Assembly: GCA_950022655.1 (NCBI GenBank)
Contig: OX465579.1
Span: 40,775,950-40,839,949 of the forward strand
Reading direction: 5' to 3'
Length of the DNA stretch: 64,000 nucleotides
Source of the DNA: Alentia gelatinosa
Lineage: Eukaryota > Annelida > Polychaeta > Phyllodocida > Polynoidae
Each line of letters opens with the position of its first letter. Positions within the stretch are counted from its first letter, which is position 1. A model generated the notes under the pieces. It did not search any database, had not been told where the DNA came from, and saw only the letters and a list, made by a program, of their open reading frames with translations. Of this stretch, positions 11,182 to 20,437 are shown in pieces. Position numbers and translations under genes: made by a program.

Positions 11182-12024
11182 CCCAGTAAACACAAATACG
11201 TTCTAGCAGTGTAAATTTAGCTGTATATGTTGGAGAATTTACGTAAATTTTAAAGGAAGGAACGTAAAATGTTATGGTTTACTTACGTCTGTAGAACGTT
11301 TGTGTAAATTTACGTAGGCTTAAGTAAATTTACATAAATCCACATAGTTCAAAAACGTAAAGTTACGTTTCTAAACTACATGAATCTATGTAAATATATC
11401 AAAAGAGAAATATGTAATTTTACGTAAATGGTGGGTTATTTTATGTGTCTTAAAAACGGAAAATAATATAATCATTTGAATATATATCTCTGGTAGCTTT
11501 ATCTAAATAGGAAGGAAATGTTTATTTGGGGATTTCTCTATGAAGGAGAGAAGTGAGTATGATTAGCCTGAAGGTGTAACCTTGGATTATACTCAGCTAT
11601 ACTCAGGTATAGTTAAATCTGTGTACATTTTCTTTGTTATAGACCCCAACACTTGCATATAACTTTTTCTCAGCCTGAAAAAAAAACTAGACTTACATTA
11701 CTATCAAAACCACACACCTTCAGGAAGGTGTGGTCCTACCCAACTGCCAAAATTACCAAAATTAGGATAAATGCAGTGACAGAAATATCAACTTTACAGG
11801 CCATACCCTCCCCAAGAAGTACAATGATTGACAGAAACTCCTGCCATGCCATCTAGTGAATTCATGAACATAAATGTCATAAATATTAATTATGTGAATT
11901 TACGTAAAATTACCTATAATTACCACACATACTACAGACGAAAGTAAACCTTAACGTTTCTACGTTTCTATAAGTAGGGAATCTACCTGTGACACACGTA
12001 AATTTACGTCTTGTCTTTACTTGG
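11182..12024. mobile_element. TIR element rich in ACGTAAATTTACGT, ~843 bp
   Basis: The left end CCCAGTAAACACAAATACGT is mirrored by the right end (ACGTCTTGTCTTTACTTGG). Between them the motif GTAAATTTACGT and its variants recur about a dozen times on both strands. A 130-bp right-end copy is found at 28,045-28,176. The interior has a non-repetitive segment (about 11,470-11,880) without a recognisable protein, so it is a non-autonomous element. Confidence 0.7.
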
Positions 12025-12859
12025 TACATATAGGCCCGTTCTCTCACTGTGTGAGGGGTGGGTCTGTATCTTTAATACAATTATCCGCAGGACTGCTTAC
12101 TATAGCTGATCTGTAGGGAGAATCACTAAAGAAAACTAAATTGGAAGCCATACCATTCTGTCTGGAATATTCTATTTACATCAGGTATAGGTCTCACCTT
12201 TTTAGTATCAGAATATCAGCTAAATATCTAATTATGCACATTTTCTACAGGTATGCTTCAGCACTGGCTCGTGGCGCCAGGAGAAACATGCAATGTTATA
12301 GGTAGGAGTATCGCCTTACCGGGCAACTCCAACAGGCCGCCTGTTATGTGGGGCGCATGTTATCTATAAACGAGGCCAGGACAAAACATCACTTATAGGC
12401 GAGCCAACTATGTAGAAACTGGTTTAGTTATTATTCTACGAATGACCCCTGCTGAATTATGGTGGGTTTTTATCTCATCTTGAGCAAACCCCTTCTTACT
12501 CCTCCCTCAAAGTCTATAGTTTCATGAAGTTATTACATAGTTTCTTATTGGGAATCATCAATGGGTCACGAAGGGAACGTCTGAGTTTGGGTTTATTTCA
12601 CATGTACGCAGTTATTGACGTTGACATGTACAATGCACAGATATTATGAATTGATCGTCTTGGTTGAAGATATATTTTCCTTTTGGCGTTGATTTATGTA
12701 CATGATTAATTGTTAGGCCAGCAAAGATCACTGTTGTCGCATTGTGGCTGAATAATGCAGGTGGGTTTATCCTTGTTAACATTTGTATTTTCGGAAATTA
12801 ATTTATTCCATCTTTACTGTTGTAAATGTAACAATGATGACCGACAATATTCCGTCCGT
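12025..12859. other. Non-coding stretch
   Basis: No supported gene, RNA or repeat. Unique-looking AT-rich sequence. Confidence 0.4.
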
Positions 12860-13430
12860 GGTCCAGTTGTATTTATGGCCCTAGGTGTGCTGGGAGTTTC
12901 TAAACAATTGGCACAAATTGGGTGACTTTCACTCTCAGCGCCCCTCAGAAATCAGTCATTTTCACATGGTCACCCACAGAAAGTTAAAGCTTCTAAAATG
13001 TTACCCATCTAGCAAGACTTAATAAACTATTTGTTGGTCGATTCCAGCTATGGTCCTACACAGAACAGTTGTAGTTATGGCCCTATACATGTGCTGGGAG
13101 TTACTTAACAATTGGAACTAATTGGGTGACTTTAACTCTTAGCGCCCCTCAGAAATCAGTCATTTATACTTAATCACCCACGGAAGGCAAAGTTTTGAAA
13201 GTAATACCCATAGGTCTAGCAAGCCTCAAGAAACTATTTGTTGGTCGATTCCAGCTATGTTCCTACACAGAGCAGTTGTAATTATGACCCTAGGTGTGCT
13301 GGGGGTTTCTATGCAATTGGCACGAATTCGGTGACTTTCACTCTTAAAAATCAGTCATTTTCACATGGTCACCCACAGAAAGTCAGGGTTTATGAAATAT
13401 TGCCTATGTATCAAACTCTAATATACTACA
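12860..13430 (+). repeat. ~204-bp tandem repeat, 2.8 diverged copies
   Basis: Anchors such as TGTGCTGGGAGTT, GGGTGACTTTCACTC, AGAAATCAGTCATTT, TCACCCACAGAAAG and CTATTTGTTGGTCGATTCC recur at a spacing of 204-205 bp (e.g. TGTGC at 12,886, 13,090, 13,295). Copies differ by roughly 10-15%, so the duplication is old compared with the 1.3-kb one at 2.6-5.2 kb. The third copy lacks the GCGCCCCTCAG block. Confidence 0.9.
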
Positions 13431-13699
13431 CTGCACGAGAACCACAATTTTACATATATATGGGCTCGACTAATATAGGTATGCTTTTGCTCATACAAGG
13501 TCGTCCTATTCCCCGTGTGTATACACCTCATCTGTTGGCGCCTGATTCATATATACGCCTGATTCATATATACGCCTAATTCTGTTGTATTTACACCACT
13601 ATCCATTAGTTCCGATCTCTGCCACTTGGGGACACCACTGGTAGCATATTTCATTTTCCATTAACCATCCAAGCCTGTATTATATGAAAAATGCAATCT
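13431..13699. other. Non-coding stretch left of the DIRS-like element
   Basis: Contains CGCCTGATTCATATATA twice (about 13,540-13,575), a 19-bp-period duplication. The terminal repeat of the DIRS-like element was looked for here and not identified. Confidence 0.35.
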
Positions 13700-13703
13700 T
13701 GCA

Positions 13704-14227
13704 TTACCAATTTATTTTATGAAGAAGACGAGAGGCGCGACGGCAGTTTAGACAATTTATTAAATGTGAAAACTTGATATGTAGTATAACAGGGTATACT
13801 TTATAAACATGTAGTATAACAAGGTATACTTTAAAATCTGAGTAATACAGGACATAAGGAGGAGGTAAATAGGGGGCGGCCGATGTGGGGGAGGCCCAGA
13901 TGCCGTGAGCGCAGATCTGGTCGAGAAGGACTCCTAGATGAGAGGTCGTGTGAGCCTCGCCCCTGCGGAATAAGTGCATGGAAAGAGCCGCTCGCATATG
14001 CGCGACAATCTGAGGAGGGGTGAGGGCTCGCCCAGACCCGTCTATGAAAGCGGGGGCGTGGAGAGGAGCCGATACAGCGGCTGTGTAGGCGTCCCCGGAG
14101 TACCGCAGCAAGGTGAGGTGTAGAGAACGAGGCGGCGTAACCAGCGATGTCTCGGAGCCACGAACGAGCCCCGGAGATGTAATTGCATGACGGCCTGGGC
14201 GTAGAGGCAGGCCTGCAACGGTGTCAT
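13704..14227 (-). pseudogene. DIRS tyrosine recombinase remnant
   Basis: Two overlapping frames together show the C-terminal catalytic region of a DIRS-type tyrosine recombinase, the enzyme that integrates circular DNA intermediates. The first part (14,227 to about 14,050) reads 'LHLRGSFVAPRHRWLRRLVLY'-like. The second holds MHLFRRGEAHTTSHLGV (the H-x-x-R box) and then QICAHGIWASPTSAAPYL, equivalent to the GRWAS...Y block. The catalytic Arg and His of HxxR are visible; the nucleophilic Tyr is plausibly that of AAPYL. It is frameshifted near 14,050-14,110 and therefore inactive. Confidence 0.75.
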
Positions 14228-14249
14228 GCTGAGAGGTGCTATCCCCGTC

Positions 14250-14938
14250 TCACTGCAGAATTGAAGAAAACCTTGCCGCTTGTCGCGCCTTGTTGCGCCT
14301 CGTCATCGGGGCCGTCACAGCGATGAATGATGTTATCATCCTGAAGTGCAGCAGGGTCCTCACACCTGGAATATATAAGCGTGCGACAAATGTTGAGCGC
14401 CTGTTCTGAGTTGATGAATCATCGATCCATGGGTTTATTCCCGCAAGCATGGCGAGAGAGCCAGCGATAGCTTCCGCGATGTGCTGCGTGGAGGCGCAGT
14501 CGTCCCCATCAGCCACTATGGTTAAACCGCAGTCCATGATGGCCGTCGCCAACCACATGCTTCTGGCGGCGGCCGCGACCCAACGATCGCATGTTTTGCA
14601 CGAGTTCAATTCGAAGATGGCTCTCCCGTCCCCGAGACAGATCATGACGGCTCTGTGGCAGTACGACATGCCGACCAGGAGAGCCACTTTGAGAGCCGCA
14701 CACTGGAATGCTTTTCAGGAAGGCCTTCTAGACCATCGAGTGCAATCGTGTAGGCTGCTAAGGGGCCCACAGACACGGTGGACGTGTTGATCTCACACGC
14801 GATGATGTCGTTCTCCACGGGGTTGTCATAGAAGTGAACGCCGTTGATGTGAGCCACATAGTCTCTGAAACACGCGATGTCGGCCAACAGACGGGGCCCG
14901 ACTCTTATAACCTTGGCTTTGACCATGGCGCGTAACAC
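14250..14938 (-). pseudogene. DIRS RNase H / RT thumb remnant
   Basis: The upstream frame (14,938-14,642) begins with RT-thumb-like sequence (AKVIRVGPRLLADIACFRDY) and reaches an RNase H start (ACEINTSTVSVG, where family members have a catalytic Asp in 'xTDAS'). The next frame (14,687-14,250) carries the middle and end, including ARLYIPGVRT, equivalent to the 'HIPGxxN' RNase H motif. The two frames overlap at a frameshift around 14,650-14,690. The expected acidic catalytic residues are partly lost. It lies directly between the RT and recombinase remains. Confidence 0.6.
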
Positions 14939-15606
14939 AGCCAGGATAAGAACAGTAAATTTTCTTGCGTGGATGACGCAATGGGTGTATCAATTTCCCC
15001 ACCAGGGACTGAATCTAAGCTTTTGTTGCATACTTCTTCTTTAACCGCCTCCTTTAACGTCTCGCGTAGCGTTTCCTCTGGTATGCAGAGGAGCATCTCG
15101 CGTGTATCAATCTTGAAACCAACCCACTCCATCTCGTGGGAGGGGGGGGGCCTATTTTTCCTTCGCGAAATCTAGGCCCTACTCGTCTCTCAAGCGCAGC
15201 AACTCGTAGAAGCACGCGTAGGCGGCGGACTCAGTGCTCGCCATGCCAGCAAAATCATCTGGGTACGCCAGTACCTTGTGACCGCATAGTTGGAGAATAT
15301 AGACAACGGCCGCCGTTGTCCTATGACAGGCTACCGACGAAGTATGGCAGCTGAGGGGGCGGAGTTCTCGACATAGACCCCTTCGTTGGTTTTGAAGCAG
15401 AGGAACGGCATGTCTGCCGGGTCTATATGAAGCTGCCTGTACACACTGCTGAGGTCCGCTTTCCAGATGTAAGCGCGGCAGGCCAGCTCCACCAGGTCAT
15501 TGATAGAGGGGAGCATGTAGGTGCTACCCTGTCTGAGATATTTCCCACCCGGGATACCATCATTAACGGATTCTCCTGGCGGAAATGACAAGTCAAGAAT
15601 AACTCT
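14905..15606 (-). pseudogene. DIRS reverse transcriptase remnant
   Basis: From 15,606 downward the reading starts RVILDLSFPPGESVNDGI, the DIRS/Ngaro RT signature. It then gives WKADLSSVYRQLHIDP (motif A with the catalytic Asp) and, after a frameshift near 15,330, AYPDDFAG at about 15,250-15,268, the YxDD catalytic box. Motifs D/E follow as WVGFKIDTREMLLCIPEETL (near 15,060-15,130). An in-frame stop follows the YxDD region at about 15,180 near a G-run. Motif content shows a once complete polymerase, now broken by at least two shifts and a stop. Confidence 0.85.
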
Positions 15607-16018
15607 GACCCCTTGCCCCCCTTGCCCCCCTTCGGGCAGGTGAGGAGGGCGAGGTCTGACACCATTCGATAAACGGGAGTTCCTGAGTGGGCCTCCCTCG
15701 ATGTGCAGCTATTTATCTCCGCTAAAGCGAGGTTGGCTGTGTGGTGATTCTCGCTAACGGGAGTAGGGGGGTGGCCACCCATACTCCAACAGATCGCACA
15801 AGTGTGTATCGTTGTACCCAGATAAAAGACACCTCTAGGCCGTTATTATGAGGCCGGACTTCACAGGTAGGCGTGCCCCTAATAATTGGGCTTCCCTGAA
15901 GCTACAACGGCTTCATACATGTTCGCTAAAGCGGGATTCACAGATACAAACGCTTGGGAACAAGCAGGGCGTAATACAGAAAAAGGTACCCAAGAGCTAT
16001 CCGCGGTAATGGTAGGAA
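15607..16018 (-). pseudogene. Linker between DIRS gag and RT
   Basis: Minus-strand sequence between the gag zinc-binding region and the RT signature. Short frames (e.g. 15,879-16,181, 15,423-15,782) run through it with no identifiable motif, as in the poorly conserved gag-pol junction of DIRS elements. It contains two CTTGCCCCC phrases at about 15,612-15,632. Confidence 0.4.
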
Positions 16019-16887
16019 CTACAATATCGCCCGTGTCCTGATATTGCACTCCCCATCCGAGTGGGGTTGTGCAAGACCCAGCACGTTGTAACAATAGGCA
16101 CATGAGTGTGTGACTGTTGCTCCATCCAAGAGGTGATGGGGGGGTAGATGGCACCCCGATGCTCTGTTGTACCTTGGACATGGAGGGAATTGAGTCATGA
16201 GCCTGAGTTTACTTTCCCGTTTCTTGTGTTGATCTGAGTCGTGGTTGGGGGGGGGGGAGTCTCGACACCTCCACACGACTCATGGCCGTGCATAGCTGCT
16301 GGATGGCTCCCTCATTGTCCCACCTCTCCCCCCAAGATTCTCCCCTGAGAAATATGCAAAAATGTCTCTTCAGACCAGTGTCTGACTCGTTCCCAGGGAT
16401 AGTCTACAGCATCCTCCAGCACTTTCCTAAAATAGAGCGCAAGCTTGGGATGAATTTGGAGCCCCTGCCGGCTGGTCATCCACCATGTGAAGGAGTCCCC
16501 ATATTCTTGTATAGGCAGAGACCCAAGAGAGGCATTCTCTTTCTTTGGACCCCTTAAGACATAGTGGTGAGGCTGGTTCTTACCTGAATTAGCAAGTACG
16601 AGAGTCGACTGTGTCGTAGGCGCCGTAGGCCGCAGCATAAGGCCCTGAGGTGCAGAGGTCTGCGGCGAGGCTTGATACAGGCGTTGTAGGAGTGCAGCGA
16701 GCTGCAGGCCTCGTAAGCGTAAGAAAACCCTGAAGCGATGGCGATCCCCCTTGAAAGCTCTCGTCCTGTTGTGATTCTTTCTCCTGAACAAGTTTTTTCT
16801 TCGATTGAGGAACCGCCAAGCAAGTCCTTGAAGCGTCAGGAGCAGATTCGTTAGCTTGTGCAGCCTGGAAAAAACCGCCAGCGCCAT
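16019..16887 (-). pseudogene. DIRS gag-like remnant
   Basis: The open frame from 16,887 to 16,312 ends with WERVRHWSEETFLHISQGRI, resembling the conserved C-terminal half of DIRS/Ngaro Gag. A second frame (16,276-16,019) has CPRYNRASGCHLPPHH followed by CAYCYNVLGLAQPHSDGEC. This Cys/His array (C...C...H...C-x2-C...H...C) matches the zinc-binding region found in DIRS Gag. The zinc-binding part appears frameshifted from the rest by the G-run at 16,247-16,257. Gag would package the element RNA. Confidence 0.65.
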
Positions 16888-16944
16888 TTTTATCTCCTTG
16901 ATGTCTGCCCGAAATTCACTGATCTTTTTCTCAACCCGCTAGCA

Positions 16945-17010
16945 CTTTCTAATAACTCATATATGATGAGTTGGGAACTACTGTAATTGTTAAATGAGTG
17001 TCATAGACAA
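16945..17010 (+). repeat. 66-bp repeat, copy 1 (exact match at 26,395)
   Basis: Begins CTTTCTAATAACTC, contains the palindrome AACTCATATATGATGAGTT, and ends GTGTCATAGACAA. It is identical over 66 bp to 26,395-26,460, 9.45 kb away in the same orientation. Here it is followed by a hairpin (GACAACGAAGCC ... GGCCTTCGTTGTC, about 17,004-17,050) absent from the other copy. It sits just upstream of the DIRS-like gag and could be part of that family's end. Confidence 0.9.
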
Positions 17011-17999
17011 CGAAGCCTTTGCGGGAGACTTGGGGGCGGCCTTCGTTGTCCCGATGACCTCTGCTCGACGTGGTGCCATACCAGGACGCGCCTTTATCGA
17101 GAGAACCAAAATAAAACGACAATTCTCCGGAAAAATATTAAAAGATCTAAGTCCTGCGGCGCGCATGCTGGCGTGACGTCAGAGGCACACGTCATAGATG
17201 TTGATTCCCGGTCACGCCGAGAGGTGGAGCCACGCACGTTACCCGGTTTTGCCGCCGCGCCCTTGCTGACTTATACTCATATACTCGTAAACCTTTATAA
17301 AATGTGATTGAGTATAAATTGATTAATAACACATAATACACGGCATTATGGGGTTTTTTTCCATTTACCGGGCGAGGGCTTCATACTGTGACCACCTATA
17401 CCTCTCTACCAACACGGGCAGGCAGCGGGTCGCGATTCTTTTTTTTTCAGTAACATGTTGCTCAGAGGATATTTCCTCTTGTATATGCCAGATGTGAAAG
17501 ACGCGTCCGTATATTAAAGGAAACGGTCTTGTATACGCCCCATACGCTGGTGCGGATTAGAGGCGTATACGTCATTATCAACGTGAATACCTTGAATCCT
17601 TGCCCTAAATACAGCCAAGACTGTGACATCAGACTCTGGGAGTATAACGGTTGGTATCTTAGCATCTACATACCGATCATAAGTGCTTTTTTTATGCACA
17701 AACAAAGGGCGTTAATACAGAAACGGCCGAGAAACGCGGGAGATTCTCAGTGACAGGTCTAATGCTATAAATAGCATCTCTGTCAACCCCGAGGCGGGGG
17801 CGTTCGGAAAGCATCATACAGGTGGAGACCCTTCAGCAACATTTGACATGCTGATGGAGGCTTAAATTATCTCAGGTTTAATCCCCCCCAACTCCTGGGT
17901 TAGAGCAGCCTTCCAAAATTTTATTCTCATGCCTGGTTGATGAGACTTTGTGAAATCAAGACTTCCGGTTGTACAATGGCGGCGTCCATCAGGTATTAG
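17011..17999. other. Stretch between DIRS-like element and LINE
   Basis: Up to about 17,260 GC-rich sequence continues with the character of the DIRS element's 5' side. After that it is AT-rich unique DNA. No gene is supported; the open frames here are short and motif-free. The LINE 5' end probably lies at about 17,950-18,000 (ACAATGGCGGCGTCCATCAG near 17,971), but no target-site duplication was found to fix it. Confidence 0.4.
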
Positions 18000-18112
18000 G
18001 AAAATCAGGTCTTCTGCACCCCCCCCCCCCCCCCCACACGTCCGAGTTTGAAACTTGGTGTTCTTTTTCTTGAAGTTGGTGTGCCTGGTGGGAGACGGTT
18101 TGGTCCAGGTTG

Positions 18113-19810
18113 ATGAAGCCTATAGAGAACACAGGCGAGATGAACGGTCGACAGCTTCGGAACTCGGCAACCAGGAATGGCGTCGCCTCGGAAGATTTCC
18201 CGAGCCTACCTACACCAGATAGGCCTATGGACAGTACCCAGGGTTGCAACTCGGATAAATCCCAGGGTAAGAAGAAGGGGAAAAAAGGGGGGCAGAACTC
18301 TATAGACAATGTTGTATCCCATTCTGTCAACCTAGAGAATGTAAAGGAGAGTTTGCTTAGCCTTACTAAAAGAGTCATGGTAGTGGAAGCAGAGAACGCT
18401 CATTACAAGGAACAGGCTGCCTTGTTTGAAAGGAAGTGTGGAGAGCTTGAGGAGGTGTTACAGGTTGCAGTGAATGACATAGAAATGCTCAAAGAGTATA
18501 CAGGCAGGGTTGATATTGATGGAGACGACCTCAGGATTTCGATGGAGAAGGCTAGAGGCTCCCACCAAAAGAAAGTGACAGACATCGAGGCTCGAATTAG
18601 GGAGTTGGAGGCGGCGAAGTCTGTCTCACTCGCTGCTGGCTCGCAGGATACGGAGACGTTGAGGAAACTCAACTCTAAATCCCTGATTTTGACTGGCATA
18701 CCCGAAAAGAAGTATGAGAACCTTAGGAACACTGCCTTGGATGTTTTTGCTGCTACGGGGGTTAGGTTACACCCCACGGAGCTAGATTTGGTCCATAGAG
18801 TCGGTGTTTACATTGGGAGAAGGAAACCCAGGCCTGTCAGGATCACCCTTCTTCATGAATCTGCCAAAATCGAGATTATTCGTAACAAAAGCAGGCTACT
18901 TAAGCACAACGGGACTAAATCTATTTGGATCTCTGAGGAACTTCCAGAGGAAGTTTCTCAGCAGAGAGCAACCCTGCGAGCGGTAGTTGATAACGCACAT
19001 AGTTTAGGCCGGCAGGCTCGTGTGGTACAAGGTGGCGACAGGGTGGTCATTGGAGGGTTGACTTATGGCGCCCAAGATCTTGACAAGCTCCCCGATGATG
19101 TTTCCCTTAAAAAGGCCTATACAGTTATTAGGGACAAAACAGTTTTCTTTCAAGGGCCCCACGCGCCTCTTTCTAACTTCTACAAATGCAGGATAGATTT
19201 GGACGGGTGCGCATTCACATCAGCGGAACAGGCTTATGCAGCCTCTAAGGCCAAGATTTGCGGGGACCAGACCAGAGTCAGCCGCATCCTCTCATTGCAT
19301 AATCCGTACGAAATCAAGAGGGTGTCGGGTGAAGTACTGCCCACACAGGCATGGGAGCGACAGGAGAACCAGGTGATTGAAAGGATAGTGACCGAAAAGT
19401 TCCGTCAGAATGTCGACTTGAGGGAGGCCCTGTTACAGACTGATTCCCTAACGCTAGTTGAGGCGACCAGGGATAGAAAGTGGGGTGGGGGCCTAACATT
19501 GCACGAGGCACGCAACGGAATTAGAGGAGCGGGTCACAATAAGTTGGGCCTTCTACTCATGGACATCAGGCGGGACCTGGCTAGGCTTCAGACTCAGCCT
19601 AGTTTGGATGTATCATCCGCTTGTGCCAAGCGCCAGTCAACTTACACACCATCTGATGACGTCACCGGGGGGATCCCCGCAGATCCTGATGACATCCTAG
19701 CACCGAATGAAATCCCAGCACCGTCTAATGACGTCAGTGGAGACCAAGCGAGGAACAGTGAGGAAAAGCGGAGCGAGGATCGGTTAAAAGACTTGGACAG
19801 CAGCTCTTAA
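18113..19810 (+). CDS. LINE ORF1 protein with C-terminal NADAR domain
   Basis: 565-residue intact frame; ATG at 18,113 chosen as the first ATG after the C-rich leader. Residues about 45-60 are Lys/Gly-rich (GKKKGKKGG), about 72-168 form a coiled coil, and about 190-330 resemble the L1 ORF1 RRM plus C-terminal domain (SLILTGIPEKKYENL; LDLVHRVGVY; RKPRPVRITLL). These parts would give trimerisation and RNA binding/chaperone activity in the RNP. Residues about 342-490 are a full-length NADAR (YbiA-like) domain: FFQGPHAPLSNFY, FTSAEQAYAASKA, EATRDRKWGGG and GHNKLGLLLMDIRRDL. Known NADAR enzymes remove ADP-ribose from guanine in nucleic acid. The signature E of SAEQ and the D-x-x-W-G-x-G box are kept, suggesting activity (inference). 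The tail, about 490-565, is acidic and Pro/Asp-rich. Fusion to a LINE ORF1 is the unusual feature. Confidence 0.9.
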   Translation: MKPIENTGEMNGRQLRNSATRNGVASEDFPSLPTPDRPMDSTQGCNSDKSQGKKKGKKGGQNSIDNVVSHSVNLENVKESLLSLTKRVMVVEAENAHYKEQAALFERKCGELEEVLQVAVNDIEMLKEYTGRVDIDGDDLRISMEKARGSHQKKVTDIEARIRELEAAKSVSLAAGSQDTETLRKLNSKSLILTGIPEKKYENLRNTALDVFAATGVRLHPTELDLVHRVGVYIGRRKPRPVRITLLHESAKIEIIRNKSRLLKHNGTKSIWISEELPEEVSQQRATLRAVVDNAHSLGRQARVVQGGDRVVIGGLTYGAQDLDKLPDDVSLKKAYTVIRDKTVFFQGPHAPLSNFYKCRIDLDGCAFTSAEQAYAASKAKICGDQTRVSRILSLHNPYEIKRVSGEVLPTQAWERQENQVIERIVTEKFRQNVDLREALLQTDSLTLVEATRDRKWGGGLTLHEARNGIRGAGHNKLGLLLMDIRRDLARLQTQPSLDVSSACAKRQSTYTPSDDVTGGIPADPDDILAPNEIPAPSNDVSGDQARNSEEKRSEDRLKDLDSSS

Positions 19811-19869
19811 CTTGGTTTTGTTTCAAGGTTGTCGGTTGCTTCGTCTCACCCTGTCTTACCCCATCCGGG

Positions 19870-20437
19870 ATGGTGGTCTTAGAAGTGGTTACGGATTCCC
19901 GAGGCAGGTTTTTTGCAGGACCAGATTCACGACCCTCAAGAAATAGTCTGTTTCTTCAGTGGAGCATCGTTCCAATGCACGGTCAGTCAGGCCATGAGAT
20001 TTGCCAGAGAATTCCCGGACCACACATACATAGATGTTGCAGGGGTGAATAATTTGACTATCAAATCAAGGAAGAGAAAGGATCTGAGTTTATACAGACA
20101 GACGACGGAAGAAAAGGTGAAAGACGTATTACAACAGGCAGAGGAGGCGAACACAGCATGGAAAGGTCTCTTGCCATGCACAAGAGTCATTTTTGGTCCA
20201 ATAGTGGGTCTTGACTTTGCTGCTTGCTCGGGTTTGCCGGCCGATGACGATGAGGTGAAACGTAAACAACTCGTCATTGATGAGGCGATAACGGGCATTA
20301 ATAAAGGTTTAGTTGCTCTAAACCAGGCAAACTCGGTCCCCACCCCATGGCTCCAAAGGATGGTACATTGTCGCAGAAATGGCAAATTTAAATCTTACTA
20401 TGACATGTTACATTCAGATGGTATACACCCTGGTTAG
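19870..20437 (+). pseudogene. SGNH-hydrolase-like LINE ORF (frameshifted)
   Basis: About 190 residues, following ORF1 by 60 bp. The frame from ATG 19,870 carries VVTDSRGRF, equivalent to SGNH block I (nucleophile Ser in the GDS position). A T-run at about 19,909-19,914 shifts into the frame that continues to the stop at 20,435. That frame has VAGVNNLT (block III, G-x-N) and ends HSDGIHPG (block V, D-x-x-H: Asp and His of the triad). SGNH/GDSL esterase-like domains are known as accessory domains of some LINE ORF1 proteins. Here it would be a separate ORF. The single-base shift in a homopolymer means this copy is inactive unless it is a sequencing error. Confidence 0.65.

Larger units (their letters stand above)
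13700..16920 (-). mobile_element. Degenerate DIRS-type (tyrosine recombinase) retrotransposon
   Basis: Reading the minus strand from 16.9 down to 13.7 kb gives gag, reverse transcriptase, RNase H and tyrosine recombinase remains, in that order and contiguous. This order, the 'DLS-P-G-SVNDGI' RT signature and the HxxR recombinase motif identify the DIRS order (DIRS/Ngaro-like). Base composition is GC-richer than the flanks. All frames are broken by stops and shifts, so the copy is dead. No methyltransferase domain is seen downstream. Terminal repeats were not resolved. GC-rich DNA including a 66-bp repeat follows to about 17.3 kb and may be part of the element's 5' end. Confidence 0.85.

Noticed and set aside
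18403..18777. Minus-strand ORF inside LINE ORF1
   Set aside because: Shadow of the coiled-coil coding strand; no domain.
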